Shown here piece by piece: positions 50,786 through 60,273 of a DNA stretch of 64,000 nt. Position 1 is the stretch's first letter; each line of letters opens with the position of its first letter. The notes under the pieces are model-generated. The model did not search any database and was not told where the DNA came from. It saw nothing but the letters and a program-made list of their open reading frames with translations. The stretch comes from Halopseudomonas pelagia CL-AP6 (GTDB lineage Bacteria; Pseudomonadota; Gammaproteobacteria; Pseudomonadales; Pseudomonadaceae). The stretch is from contig NZ_AROI01000003.1 of the NCBI RefSeq assembly GCF_000410875.1, positions 229,206-293,205 of the forward strand. The letters run 5' to 3'. A program made the translations under genes and the position numbers.

Positions 50786-51433
50786 ATGGTCGACTTCACT
50801 CTTAAAGCGATAGCGCGTGATGATCTGGGGAAAGGTGCGAGCCGCCGCCTGCGTCGTAACGCCGATATGGTACCTGCCATTGTATACGGTGGCGAAAAGG
50901 CTCCCCAGAGCGTTTCCCTGGAAGCCCGTGAACTGAAGAAAGCGCTTGAAAACGAAGCCTTCTTTTCACACGTCATCAAGTTGAACGTTGATGGCAAGAA
51001 GCAGGACGTGTTGATCAAGGCTCTGCAGCGTCACCCGGCCAAAGGCCACGTGATGCACGCTGACCTGCTGCGCGTTGTTGCCGGCCACGAAGTGACCGTG
51101 CATGTACCCCTGCACTTCATCAACGAAGATACCTGCGTTGGCATCAAGCAAGGCGGCGGCATCATCTCTCACACCATGACTGATGTGGAAGTGACTTGCC
51201 TGCCGAAAGACCTGCCTGAGTTCATCGAAGTGGACATGGCAAAGATCGAGCTGGGCGGCATCGTTCACCTGACCGATCTGCAACTGCCAAAGGGCGTGAG
51301 CATTGTTGCTCTGGCTCAAGGCACAGATCACGATCTGCCAGTAGCCAACGTTCACGCGCCACGTGTTGTGTCTGACGAAGAAGACAGCACTGCGAGCGAA
51401 CCGAAGGTTGAAGGCGAGGAATCTGCGGAGTAA
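50786..51433 (+). CDS. rplY: 50S ribosomal protein L25/general stress protein Ctc
   Basis: Binds 5S rRNA. The 215-residue protein is the long Ctc type: an N-terminal L25 domain (about 1-90, [22 protein letters not shown]) and a C-terminal TL5 beta domain, ending in an acidic tail. AAGGAG lies 7 bases before the ATG. It is followed by pth after 32 bases. Confidence 0.96.
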   Translation: MVDFTLKAIARDDLGKGASRRLRRNADMVPAIVYGGEKAPQSVSLEARELKKALENEAFFSHVIKLNVDGKKQDVLIKALQRHPAKGHVMHADLLRVVAGHEVTVHVPLHFINEDTCVGIKQGGGIISHTMTDVEVTCLPKDLPEFIEVDMAKIELGGIVHLTDLQLPKGVSIVALAQGTDHDLPVANVHAPRVVSDEEDSTASEPKVEGEESAE

Positions 51434-51465
51434 TTTCCCGCTGATACCCAGAGGGGCGCCGCGTT

Positions 51466-52053
51466 GTGACACAGGGAATCAAGTTGATCGTCGGCCTGGG
51501 AAATCCAGGACCTGAATATGAACTGACCCGTCACAACGCTGGCGCCCTTTTTATTGAGCGCTTGGCAGACAAGCATAATGTCGCCCTGCGTATGGAAAGT
51601 AAGTTCTACGGGCTGACTGGCCGCCTGAGCCTCCAGGGTCAGGATGTACGCCTGCTCATTCCCACCACCTTTATGAACCGCAGCGGTCAGGCTGTCGCCG
51701 CGCTGGCTGGGTTCTACCGCATTGCCCCCGAAGAAATACTGGTTGCCCATGATGAACTGGACTTGCCACCTGGCGTGGTCAAGTGCAAACAGGGCGGCGG
51801 CACCGGTGGGCACAACGGTCTGAAAGACATACTTGCCCGCATGGGCAATCAGAATACCTTTTATCGCTTGCGACTCGGCATCGGCCATCCCGGCCACAGC
51901 TCGCAGGTGACCGGCTTTGTACTGGGCCGCGCGCCCAAAGCCGAACAGGAAGCCCTGGAAGCTTGCGTTGATGAAGCCATCCGCGAACTTCCAGGCATTA
52001 TCGATGGCGACTGGACCAAGGTCATGCAGCGCCTACACAGCTTCAAAGCCTGA
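51466..52053 (+). CDS. pth: peptidyl-tRNA hydrolase
   Basis: Releases peptides from drop-off peptidyl-tRNAs. The 195-residue protein has [17 protein letters not shown] with catalytic His23, TFMNRSG near residue 67 and the HNGLKDI tRNA-contact segment near 115. The GTG start has GAGGGG 9 bases upstream. Confidence 0.96.
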   Translation: MTQGIKLIVGLGNPGPEYELTRHNAGALFIERLADKHNVALRMESKFYGLTGRLSLQGQDVRLLIPTTFMNRSGQAVAALAGFYRIAPEEILVAHDELDLPPGVVKCKQGGGTGGHNGLKDILARMGNQNTFYRLRLGIGHPGHSSQVTGFVLGRAPKAEQEALEACVDEAIRELPGIIDGDWTKVMQRLHSFKA

Positions 52054-52090
52054 TTACATTATTCGCCGCCGTGCGGCAGAGGACACCAGT

Positions 52091-53191
52091 ATGGGATTCA
52101 ATTGCGGTATCGTCGGTCTGCCTAACGTTGGCAAATCCACCCTGTTCAATGCGCTGACCAAATCCGGCATCGCAGCAGAAAACTTTCCTTTCTGTACCAT
52201 TGAGCCGAACAGCGGCATCGTGCCCATGCCCGACCCACGCCTGGACGCCCTGTCTGCCATCGTCAAGCCGCAGAAAGTCCTGCCGACCACCATGGAGTTC
52301 GTCGACATCGCCGGCCTGGTGGCGGGCGCCTCAAAAGGCGAGGGCCTGGGCAACAAATTTCTCGCCAATATTCGCGAAACTGACGCCATCGCCCACGTGG
52401 TACGCTGCTTTGAAGACGACAACGTCATCCACGTGTCCAATAGCGTCGACCCCAAACGCGACATCGAAATCATTGACCTTGAACTGATCTTCGCCGACCT
52501 CGACAGCTGCGAAAAGCAGCTGTACAAGGTCGCGCGCAACGCCAAGGGTGGCGATAAGGAAGCAGTAGCGCAGAAAGCCCTGCTGGAAAAGCTCATCCCG
52601 CACTTCAGCGAAGGCAAACCTGCCCGCTCACTGATCAAGGATCTGGGTGCGGAAGACAAGCAGCTGATCAAGAGCTTCCACCTGCTGACCAGCAAGCCGG
52701 TCATGTACATTGCCAACGTGGCCGAAGATGGCTTCGAGAACAATCCACACCTGGACGTGGTCAACGCCATCGCAGCCGAAGAAGGCGCGATCGTGGTGCC
52801 GGTGTGCAACAAGATCGAAGCAGAAATCGCCGAGCTGGACGATGGCGAGGAAAAGGACATGTTCCTCGAATCCCTGGGCCTGGAAGAGCCTGGCCTGAAC
52901 CGCGTGATACGCGCCGGTTACCAATTGCTGGACCTGCAGACTTACTTTACCGCCGGCGTGAAGGAAGTCCGCGCCTGGACCGTCAAGGTCGGCGCCACTG
53001 CGCCGCAGTCGGCCGCCGCGATTCACACCGATTTTGAAAAAGGCTTTATCCGTGCCGAAGTCATCGCCTATGAGGACTTCATCAAGTACAACGGCGAAGC
53101 TGGCGCCAAAGAAGCCGGCAAATGGCGCCTGGAAGGCAAGGAATACATCGTCAAGGACGGCGACGTAATGCACTTCCGTTTCAACGTCTGA
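52091..53191 (+). CDS. ychF: ribosome-associated ATPase YchF/OLA1
   Basis: A 366-residue TRAFAC-class P-loop protein that prefers ATP: Walker [10 protein letters not shown] (8-16), DIAG at Walker B, NKIEAE in place of the GTP-specific NKxD, a coiled-coil insertion and a TGS domain at the C-terminus. The ATG follows an ACCAGT stretch with weak ribosome pairing. Pairing pth-ychF is common in proteobacteria. Confidence 0.97.
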   Translation: MGFNCGIVGLPNVGKSTLFNALTKSGIAAENFPFCTIEPNSGIVPMPDPRLDALSAIVKPQKVLPTTMEFVDIAGLVAGASKGEGLGNKFLANIRETDAIAHVVRCFEDDNVIHVSNSVDPKRDIEIIDLELIFADLDSCEKQLYKVARNAKGGDKEAVAQKALLEKLIPHFSEGKPARSLIKDLGAEDKQLIKSFHLLTSKPVMYIANVAEDGFENNPHLDVVNAIAAEEGAIVVPVCNKIEAEIAELDDGEEKDMFLESLGLEEPGLNRVIRAGYQLLDLQTYFTAGVKEVRAWTVKVGATAPQSAAAIHTDFEKGFIRAEVIAYEDFIKYNGEAGAKEAGKWRLEGKEYIVKDGDVMHFRFNV

Positions 53192-53213
53192 CCTGCAGCC
53201 TCGCAGTAACCCG

Positions 53214-53243
53214 TCCCCCGCCTTTGCTGCGGGGGATTTTTTT
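53214..53243 (+). terminator. Rho-independent terminator after ychF
   Basis: TCCCCCGC/GCGGGGGA 8-base-pair stem with a 7-base loop, followed by seven T. It closes the rplY-pth-ychF unit. Confidence 0.93.
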
Positions 53244-53318
53244 GCCCGCACAACCGCAGCCTAGAGCAACCCGTGCCATACTTCGCCTACATTTGCGCCT
53301 AGAGGTTGTCAGCACTCC

Positions 53319-56186
53319 ATGCCAAAACGAGCAAAAACTATTGCCGTATCACTAGTGATCGGCCTGTTTATCTACTCATTGATAGGTTTTCTGCTGTTGC
53401 CCGGCGCCGCATTGCATCTGATCAATCAGCAATTGCAGCAGCGCGTATCAGCGCCTGCGCAGCTTAAGAGCCTGGAATTCAACCCCTTTACCCTGGAGCT
53501 TGACGCGGGCTCGCTGCATATTGGGGACGACGCAGAGCCGGATCTGGTCTGGCGGCGGCTTTACGCCAACCTGGAATGGAAATCACTGTGGACGGGTGCG
53601 TTGCACCTGGCAGATCTGCGATTGGAGCGCGCCCAGGTCCGGATACTCTTTGACGAGCAGGGTAATCTGAACCTGACGCAGATGCTGCAGCCTTCCGAGC
53701 CCGACGCCCGCTCAGAACCGCTCGAGGAAGAGGCCGTTCCAGCCGAACCCTTCCCGGTGCGCATAGAACGCCTCATTCTGGTGGAGAACGGACTTCACTT
53801 TCGCGACCGGCGCCCCTCGGAACCCGTGACCTTCACCTACGACAGCATCAATCTGGAACTGCAGCACCTGAGCACGGCGTCCGAAGATAATGCCGAAATG
53901 TCTCTCACTGCCAGCGGCCCGGACGGCGCCGAGCTGGATTGGCAAGGTAGTTTGAGTTTGATCCCGCTAGCTTCCAGAGGGCACCTGAGCATAGCCGACA
54001 CTGAACTGCGCACCTTCTGGCCCTACGCACGCGATCAGTTGCCATTGAGGCTTGTAGACGGTCTATTTGGCTTCAGCAGCCACTATGAGCTAGACCTGTC
54101 GAGTACCCTTGAACTCAGGCTAGACAATGCCAGGCTGCACCTGCACGACCTTGCCCTGCAGACCACTGACGAGGCGCCCCTGCTGCAGCTGGAACGTGTC
54201 GAGATCGCTGATACAGCGGTCGACCTGGCCAGCCGCCAGGTCCGCATTGGCGCAGTGCGCAGTACCGCCTTGGAAGCCTGGATTGAGCGCGCTGAAAATG
54301 GCGAACTGAATTGGCTGAGCCTGTTCGAGTCTCGGCCCACCACCAAGGGGGATTCAGCTCGAGCCCCCTGGCGCGTGCAAGTGAATCAGGCACAACTGAG
54401 TCAATATCAACTGCATCTGCGTGATCAGCAGCCCAATAATAATGTGGAGCTGGAGCTGGGTCCGCTGGATTTGACCCTCAGTCAGTTCGACAGCCAGGGC
54501 GACACCCCCTTCAATCTGGAGCTGAACACCGGCGTCGGCCAACGCGGCAAGCTCAGCGCCACAGGTCAGGCGCAGATTAACCCAGCAAACGCGCGTTTGA
54601 ACGTATCTACCCAGGACCTTGACCTGCGTCTGGCCCAGACTTACCTGGCCCCCTTCGTCCGAATGGAGTTGCGCAGCGGCCGTTTGGACAGCGCGCTGGA
54701 TGTAACACTGGCCGCCGTTGAACCTCTGGACTTAAGCGTCACCGGGACCGCGACAGTGAATCAGCTACACGTCCTGGATACCATAGCCAACCGCGACCTG
54801 CTCAAATGGGACGCACTGCAACTCTTCGGCATCGACTATGCAGACAATAGGTTGGCGATAGAACGCGCAAGCCTGCGACAGCCCTACGGGCGCTTCATCA
54901 TCAACCAGGATCTGAGCACCAATATCGCCGCGCTGATCATTGACCGATCCGACACGCAAGAGCCACAGGGCGCTGCCGAGCCACTGGCCTTGCGCATCGG
55001 CAGCATTCAGATCGAGGATGGTTCCGCCAACTTCGCCGACTTCAGTCTCAGCCCGCCCTTTGGCACCGCTGTCGAGCAGCTCAACGGCCAGATAGGGACG
55101 TTGGACAATCAAAGTACCCGGCCAGCCGAGGTTGATATCACCGGCAATGTCGACCGCTATGCGCCCGTCACCATCCAGGGCAGTGTCACGCCGTTCGATC
55201 CACTAAACAGCCTAGACATCACCACCCGTTTTCGCAACGTCGAACTCACTACCCTAACGCCCTACTCCAGCAAATTCGCCGGTTACCGCATCCGCAAAGG
55301 CCGCCTTAATCTCGACCTGCACTACCGCATCGAGCAAGGCCTCCTCAGCGCCGAAAACAAACTACTGCTCGAAGACCTGCAACTGGGTGAGCGGGTCGAT
55401 AGCCCCGACGCCATTGATCTACCGGTGCGCCTAGCTATCGCACTGCTCAAGGATTCGCGTGGCAACATCGATATCGAGCTACCGATCAGCGGCGACTTGA
55501 ACAACCCGGAATTCAGCGTCTTGCCGATTGTCTGGCAAGCCCTCGGCAACCTGATGCAACGAGCCGTGCAAGCACCCTTCAAGTTGCTTGCCGGCCTAGT
55601 CAGTGGCGGCAGCGACGCCGATCTCAGCCAGATCGGCTTCCAACCCGGCAGCGCAGAACTGGATGACCAGGCAAGACAGTCGCTGGACACGCTAGCGATC
55701 GCCTTGCGGGACCGTCCAGGCTTGCTGCTTGAGATCGAAGGCATGAGCGCCCCGGCGCACGACGGCCCATTGCTGGGCGAGCAGCGCCTGGAGCGCGAGT
55801 TCCAGCAACGCTGGTTCCGTCAACTCCAGGAGCGCGGCGAACAAGTACCCGAGGACGCCAGCCACATCAGCGTGGCCGATAAAGACAAAAGTGACATGCT
55901 CGAAGACATCTACCAGGCCAGGCTGAAGCAGGAGATTCCCGACGCTTGGCAGGCCTTGTCAACTGAAGAGCGCGAAAACAATCTGCGTCAGGCGATCACC
56001 TCCCAATGGGGCCAGAACACCGCCATTCTGCGCAGACTGGCCCAGCAGCGCAACGATGCTATCAAGGCCTACCTAGTCGACAACGCCGGCCTGGAAGCCT
56101 CTCGCGTCTATCTATTGGATGTGGGCACCCAGGCTCAAGCGGAAGGCGACCAAGTGTTCACCAAGCTGGAATTGGGCAGCGACTAG
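53319..56186 (+). CDS. DUF748 (AsmA-like) envelope protein
   Basis: A 955-residue protein with one N-terminal membrane segment (about residues 9-31), a long periplasmic region of AsmA/DUF748 type with repeats around IRIGSIQIEDGSANFADFSL and PYSSKFAGYRIRKGRLNLDL, and a C-terminal OmpA-like segment (QIGFQPGSAELDDQARQSLD near residue 775). The length and layout match the YhdP-independent DUF748 family, thought to aid envelope lipid or biofilm functions. It stands alone between the ychF terminator and tRNA-Met. Confidence 0.85.
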   Translation: MPKRAKTIAVSLVIGLFIYSLIGFLLLPGAALHLINQQLQQRVSAPAQLKSLEFNPFTLELDAGSLHIGDDAEPDLVWRRLYANLEWKSLWTGALHLADLRLERAQVRILFDEQGNLNLTQMLQPSEPDARSEPLEEEAVPAEPFPVRIERLILVENGLHFRDRRPSEPVTFTYDSINLELQHLSTASEDNAEMSLTASGPDGAELDWQGSLSLIPLASRGHLSIADTELRTFWPYARDQLPLRLVDGLFGFSSHYELDLSSTLELRLDNARLHLHDLALQTTDEAPLLQLERVEIADTAVDLASRQVRIGAVRSTALEAWIERAENGELNWLSLFESRPTTKGDSARAPWRVQVNQAQLSQYQLHLRDQQPNNNVELELGPLDLTLSQFDSQGDTPFNLELNTGVGQRGKLSATGQAQINPANARLNVSTQDLDLRLAQTYLAPFVRMELRSGRLDSALDVTLAAVEPLDLSVTGTATVNQLHVLDTIANRDLLKWDALQLFGIDYADNRLAIERASLRQPYGRFIINQDLSTNIAALIIDRSDTQEPQGAAEPLALRIGSIQIEDGSANFADFSLSPPFGTAVEQLNGQIGTLDNQSTRPAEVDITGNVDRYAPVTIQGSVTPFDPLNSLDITTRFRNVELTTLTPYSSKFAGYRIRKGRLNLDLHYRIEQGLLSAENKLLLEDLQLGERVDSPDAIDLPVRLAIALLKDSRGNIDIELPISGDLNNPEFSVLPIVWQALGNLMQRAVQAPFKLLAGLVSGGSDADLSQIGFQPGSAELDDQARQSLDTLAIALRDRPGLLLEIEGMSAPAHDGPLLGEQRLEREFQQRWFRQLQERGEQVPEDASHISVADKDKSDMLEDIYQARLKQEIPDAWQALSTEERENNLRQAITSQWGQNTAILRRLAQQRNDAIKAYLVDNAGLEASRVYLLDVGTQAQAEGDQVFTKLELGSD

Positions 56187-56279
56187 TCAATACCCGCACG
56201 CCCGCACCGCCGCCATCACACTGCTGTGGTTGCAAAGTTAACCGATTGATTAGACACGCAAATAAAACGCCCGGAGCGC

Positions 56280-56308
56280 TTGACTTTCATCCCGCGCAAC
56301 TGAATAAT
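56280..56308 (+). promoter_or_regulatory. tRNA-Met promoter
   Basis: TTGACT (-35) and AATAAT (-10) separated by 17 bases, ending 14 bases before the tRNA, with a GC-rich discriminator GCGCAGCC as is usual for stringently controlled stable RNA promoters. Confidence 0.75.
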
Positions 56309-56322
56309 GCGCAGCCTCGGAT

Positions 56323-56399
56323 GGCTACATAGCTCAGTTGGTTAGAGCACAGCATTCATAATGCTGGGGTCCCTGGTTCAAGTCCAGGTGTAGCCACCA
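56323..56399 (+). tRNA. tRNA-Met (elongator, anticodon CAT)
   Basis: 77 bases including CCA. Acceptor GGCTACA/TGTAGCC, anticodon stem CAGCA/TGCTG with loop TTCATAA (CAT at 56357-56359), T-loop GTTCAAGTC. It has a normal first acceptor base pair and close likeness to elongator tRNA-Met; a CAT tRNA-Ile (lysidine) is the only other option and is less likely. Confidence 0.95.
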
Positions 56400-56407
56400 A
56401 CAATTTC

Positions 56408-56438
56408 AAAGGGTTAGCTTCGGCTAGCCCTTTTTTTT
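56408..56438 (+). terminator. terminator after tRNA-Met
   Basis: AAAGGGTTAGC and GCTAGCCCTTT form a stem with one G-T pair around a TTCG loop, followed by five or more T. On the minus strand the stem is preceded by the end of the dehydrogenase gene and followed by an A/T-rich stretch, so it may also act there. Confidence 0.9.
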
Positions 56439-56456
56439 ACGTGCCGCTTTTATCAG

Positions 56457-57452
56457 CTAAAGCCGCGCCAGCAGCTCCTGCTCGAACCGCCGGGTGGTCT
56501 GTTCGCCCCAGTCCGCCTTGCCAACCTCTTGCAATAAACTCGCGACTGCCTGATCAAGCTGGTCCGCCTGCTCAATGCGTTGCCAGTGATAACGCAACAG
56601 CAGGCCGGCGCTGAGTACTGCGGCCAGCGGATTCGCCCGGCCGCTACCAGCGATATCCGGCGCGCTACCATGCACCGGTTCGGCCAAGGCAATGCCCTGC
56701 CCCCAGTTCAGCGACGGCGCCAGACCTAAGCCGCCACCCCAATGACTGGCCAGATCCGACAGCACGTCGCCAAACAGGTTGGTGGTGACGATCAGATCGA
56801 ACTCCTCGGGCCGCTCGACCAGTTGCAGAGCCGCCACATCGACAAGACGCTCGTCGACCAGGGCAGATAATCCATTCGCTTCCAGCACCTTGCGGCAGCT
56901 ATCGCGGAATAAGCCGCAGGTCAACGGCAGCACGTTAGCCTTGTGCACTAAGGTAATGCGCCGGCTGCCGCGCAATCTGGCGATATCGCTGGCGCGCTGG
57001 GCGATGTGCTCGCTGGCTTGACGACTGATGTGGCGTTCGGCGATGGCCAAGTCTGCGCTCGCCATGTATTCCTTGCCAACGTAGAGCCCTTCACTGTTCT
57101 CGCGCAGGATCAGCAGGTCCACTCCGAGCTTTTCCGAAAGGCCGGGCCAACTGCGTACCGGCCGCAGATTGACGGCCAATGCCAGTTTCTGACGTAAGGT
57201 CAATATCGCGCTGCGGTAACCAGCGACGGCTTGCAGAGGTGACGACACAGCGCCAAACAGGCCGGCGCCGCAATCGCGCATGGTCTGCAAGGTGGACTCC
57301 GGAACCGATTGACCGTGATGCTTGAAACACTCCCAGCCGGCCTCGGCCTCTATAACCTGCAGGTCGGGTAATAACCGCTCCAATACCTTCACCGCCACCG
57401 GCACGACTTCCGGGCCAATGCCATCGCCGGGAATGACGCATAAACGCGTCAT
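56457..57452 (-). CDS. isopropylmalate/homoisocitrate dehydrogenase-like enzyme
   Basis: A 331-residue beta-decarboxylating dehydrogenase: IPGDGIGPEVV at the start, substrate-arginine segment LTLRQKLALAVNLRP near residue 95, RENSEGLYVG near 126, HKANVLP near 175 and the NAD region PVHGSAPDIAGSGRANP near 275. The region LFGAVSSPLQAVAGYRSAI before the arginines resembles homoisocitrate dehydrogenase (Thermus type) more than LeuB, so the substrate may not be 3-isopropylmalate. It is shorter than LeuB (about 360). The ATG overlaps the end of the EamA gene by 4 bases. Confidence 0.82.
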   Translation of the reverse strand: MTRLCVIPGDGIGPEVVPVAVKVLERLLPDLQVIEAEAGWECFKHHGQSVPESTLQTMRDCGAGLFGAVSSPLQAVAGYRSAILTLRQKLALAVNLRPVRSWPGLSEKLGVDLLILRENSEGLYVGKEYMASADLAIAERHISRQASEHIAQRASDIARLRGSRRITLVHKANVLPLTCGLFRDSCRKVLEANGLSALVDERLVDVAALQLVERPEEFDLIVTTNLFGDVLSDLASHWGGGLGLAPSLNWGQGIALAEPVHGSAPDIAGSGRANPLAAVLSAGLLLRYHWQRIEQADQLDQAVASLLQEVGKADWGEQTTRRFEQELLARL

Positions 57453-58348
57453 GACCGGCGCCCTTCCCACGTAGCCAGCACCAATCCAAGAAAGGTCAAC
57501 GCGCCACCCACAACGTGATACCAATGCAACGACTCACCCAATAGCGCAACGCCGAGCAGCGCCGCAAATACCGGCATCAGATAACTGAATAGCGAAGCGG
57601 TAGCAGGACCAAGCACCTTCACACCATTATTCCAGGCCAGATAGGCAACCAGCGAAGCTATGACGGCGGTATAGGCTATCGCACCGGCGGCGTGCCAGGT
57701 CAGCGGCATGCCGCCCAGCTGACTGTACTCCCACAGGTAAAACGGCAAGAGCAGCGGCACGCCACATAGCAACATGGCGGCCAGTTGAATCAAGCCAGGC
57801 AACGGCATCGGCCAGCGCCTCAGCAATACTGAATAAAGGCCCCAGGTGAGCACTGCTATCACCATGATCAAATCCCCGGTGTTGAACTCCAGGGCCAGCA
57901 GGCGGGACGGATCGCCAGTGGTGAGAATGACCAGCAGGCCAATGAACGACAGCAGGGTGCCCAGCAGCGTAGCGCGCGTGGGCAGTTGGTGCAGGAGAAT
58001 CAGCGTCCAGATAAACGCCGATACCGGCAAGCCGGTATTGACCAGCGTGATATTAATCGCCGTGGTGCTCTGCGCCGCCAGATACAACAGCGTGTTGTAG
58101 CTGGTGATACTGGCCGCAGCCAGCACGACAATCTGCTTCCAGTGCGCGAGCAATACCTCGCGGTAACGCCATAGACCACGCGCGGTGAAAGGCAACACCA
58201 GGCACAGTGCAGTGAACCAGCGCCAGAACGACAGCCCCACTGGCGGCAGCATCCCAGCGCTGGCCCGGGCGACCAGCGCATTGCCGGCCCAGGCCAGGGT
58301 GCAGACGACCAGTCCGGCCATGGCCCAGGTGCGTGCCTGCGGGTTCAA
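57449..58348 (-). CDS. EamA/DMT-family permease
   Basis: A 299-residue membrane protein with ten hydrophobic segments in two EamA halves, starting with VVCTLAWAGNALVAR. EamA proteins usually export amino acids or other metabolites; the substrate is unknown. It overlaps both neighbours by 4 bases, coupling it to carbonic anhydrase and to the dehydrogenase. Confidence 0.9.
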   Translation of the reverse strand: MNPQARTWAMAGLVVCTLAWAGNALVARASAGMLPPVGLSFWRWFTALCLVLPFTARGLWRYREVLLAHWKQIVVLAAASITSYNTLLYLAAQSTTAINITLVNTGLPVSAFIWTLILLHQLPTRATLLGTLLSFIGLLVILTTGDPSRLLALEFNTGDLIMVIAVLTWGLYSVLLRRWPMPLPGLIQLAAMLLCGVPLLLPFYLWEYSQLGGMPLTWHAAGAIAYTAVIASLVAYLAWNNGVKVLGPATASLFSYLMPVFAALLGVALLGESLHWYHVVGGALTFLGLVLATWEGRRS

Positions 58349-58980
58349 GGGGGGCTCAGTCGGTACTGCTCGGGGATCTGCTCGGCGTTATCAACAGGCA
58401 CCTCCAGGTCCTTCAGGTGCCCATCCTTGAGGCCGTAGATAAAGCCATGCACGCCCAAGGGCTGCCCGCGATGCCAAGCATTCTGAACAATACTGGTGTG
58501 GCTGACGTTGGCCACCTGACGCTTCACATTCAACTCACACATCAGGTCCAGCTGAGCCTCCTCACTCTCTATCCGTCTGAGTGTATTGCGCTGTTCGTAA
58601 TACAGATCGCGAATCGAGCGCAACCAGCCATCACTGAGGCCGAGTTGTTTGTTTTGCATCGCCGCACGCACACCACCGCAATTGTAGTGACCCGTGACGA
58701 TAATATGTTTGACCCTGAGCACGTCTACCGCGAACTGCATGACCGAAAGACAATTAAGGTCGGTGTGCAGCACCACATTGGCGACGTTACGATGTACAAA
58801 AAGCTCGCCTGGCAACAAGCCGACAATCTCATTGGCCGGCACCCTGGAATCGGCACAACCAATCCAGAGATATTCAGGCGCTTGCTGGCCCGCCAGTTTG
58901 GAGAAAAACTCGGGATCTTCCTGCTTGATGGATTCAGCCCATGCGCGGTTGTTGTCAAACAGCTGCGTCAAATCAGTCAT
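58345..58980 (-). CDS. can: beta-class carbonic anhydrase
   Basis: Interconverts CO2 and bicarbonate. The 211-residue protein has the zinc ligands Cys42, Asp44 (CADSR), His98 and Cys101 (HYNCGG), matching the Can type. It lies 25 bases after rimI and overlaps the EamA gene. Confidence 0.96.
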   Translation of the reverse strand: MTDLTQLFDNNRAWAESIKQEDPEFFSKLAGQQAPEYLWIGCADSRVPANEIVGLLPGELFVHRNVANVVLHTDLNCLSVMQFAVDVLRVKHIIVTGHYNCGGVRAAMQNKQLGLSDGWLRSIRDLYYEQRNTLRRIESEEAQLDLMCELNVKRQVANVSHTSIVQNAWHRGQPLGVHGFIYGLKDGHLKDLEVPVDNAEQIPEQYRLSPP

Positions 58981-59005
58981 CTACCCTACCTTGTTCGGAT
59001 CACAT

Positions 59006-59458
59006 CTAGTCAATCAGCGAATAGGCCATTACCAGCGCATCTTCTCTGCCGCCCGCTGCTGGATAATAGTTTCGCCGCCGTCCTATTTCATTAAAACCAA
59101 AGCGTTCATAAAGCCGTGCCGCTGCTTCATTCGAAGCCCTGACTTCAAGGAAGGTCACCTCGGCTTTACGCTGCCTGGCGCGCTCGATAATAAATGCCAA
59201 CAATGCCGCACCAAATCCGAAGCCCTGATGCTCGGGCTTGATGGTGATATTCAGCAAATGCGACTCATCGCCGGCGGCAGACAGTACGCTATGCCCTACC
59301 TGCTGGTTACCGTGAAACAGCAGCCAGCACTCGTACCCGGAGCGCACGCAATCGAGAAAAATACCCGGTGTCCAGGGATGACTGAACGCGGCACATTCAA
59401 TACTCAGCACTTGTTCCAGGTCCGATTCAAGCATCGGCCGGTAGCTCAGTTCGGTCAT
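59006..59458 (-). CDS. rimI: ribosomal-protein-alanine N-acetyltransferase RimI
   Basis: Acetylates the N-terminal Ala of ribosomal protein S18. The 150-residue GNAT enzyme has the acetyl-CoA segment PEHQGFGFGAALL near residue 77 and NEAAARLYERFGF near 110. The ATG before TELSYRPML overlaps the stop of the upstream gene (ATGA), as holD-rimI do in E. coli. Confidence 0.93.
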   Translation of the reverse strand: MTELSYRPMLESDLEQVLSIECAAFSHPWTPGIFLDCVRSGYECWLLFHGNQQVGHSVLSAAGDESHLLNITIKPEHQGFGFGAALLAFIIERARQRKAEVTFLEVRASNEAAARLYERFGFNEIGRRRNYYPAAGGREDALVMAYSLID

Positions 59459-60273
59459 GCCCTGCCCTGCCAGCGAGGCATCACCCTTTTCAACAAGTGC
59501 CATAGGCGCGCCTTCTCCTGGGGGTTATTCATCAACGTCTGCAAATCTGGGGCAAACCAGGCCGCCGCCAAACCCTCCAGCGCTTCCTCGCGGCCGCAAA
59601 GCGCTTCCGCCTGCTGCGGGTCGGTCTCGGCGAGCAGACCCGCCGCAATACCGAAACAGCCTATGGAGCTGACTGGCGTTTGTTCCAGACGCGCCTGCAT
59701 AAATGCCTGTAACGCCTCACTGGCGGCAGCGGCGCTGCGCGCTACCTGTGGATTCCTGCTCAACGGCCAACGAAAATCGGCGTGCAACTGGGGGGTCGGC
59801 GTTAACTCGGCAGCGCGGAGAATGTCAGTAAGCAGATTATAGTGTGGCGTCCCTTTTTCAACACCCGGATCCGGCGTCTCAATCAGCAACGCGCAAGGTC
59901 CGGCCATCCACAACTGCAGATAAAATGGTGCGACCGCAGCCAACTCGACGCTAGGCACGGCATTCTCTTCTGCTTCCGGCTCGACCTTTGTAGGCAAGGT
60001 AGCCGGTTTGGGCGGCGACACCCGCGGCAATTCATACTTGCGCGCAGCAGGTATGGTCGCGGGCTCAGGGGCGATAGCCAGTTTTTCGCCAGTCACGCTT
60101 TCGACAACAGCCGCATCAGCCACCGACGCAGGCGCCATGATGTGCTGAATGTCCTCTTCGGGCAGCTCCGGCTCCGGCGGCGAGCGCAGCGCCGCATGGG
60201 CTAACGGCTGTACCGGTACCCAAGCGGTCACCTCCATGGCCTCGAGATAAGCCAGTCGCACTGACTCACGCAT
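59455..60273 (-). CDS. putative DNA polymerase III psi subunit (HolD-like), with long N-terminal extension
   Basis: A 272-residue protein. Residues 1-110 are Pro/Ala/Glu-rich and probably disordered; the C-terminal part has FYLQLWMAGPCALLIETPDPG near 117, a pattern like the HolD core (LQLWPL.GxxLLIE..), followed by a helical tail. In E. coli holD overlaps rimI in the same way, and as I recall a distant psi was found in P. aeruginosa upstream of rimI. Psi bridges the clamp loader and chi/SSB. The start overlaps the stop of leuA (ATGA). Confidence 0.6.
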   Translation of the reverse strand: MRESVRLAYLEAMEVTAWVPVQPLAHAALRSPPEPELPEEDIQHIMAPASVADAAVVESVTGEKLAIAPEPATIPAARKYELPRVSPPKPATLPTKVEPEAEENAVPSVELAAVAPFYLQLWMAGPCALLIETPDPGVEKGTPHYNLLTDILRAAELTPTPQLHADFRWPLSRNPQVARSAAAASEALQAFMQARLEQTPVSSIGCFGIAAGLLAETDPQQAEALCGREEALEGLAAAWFAPDLQTLMNNPQEKARLWHLLKRVMPRWQGRA

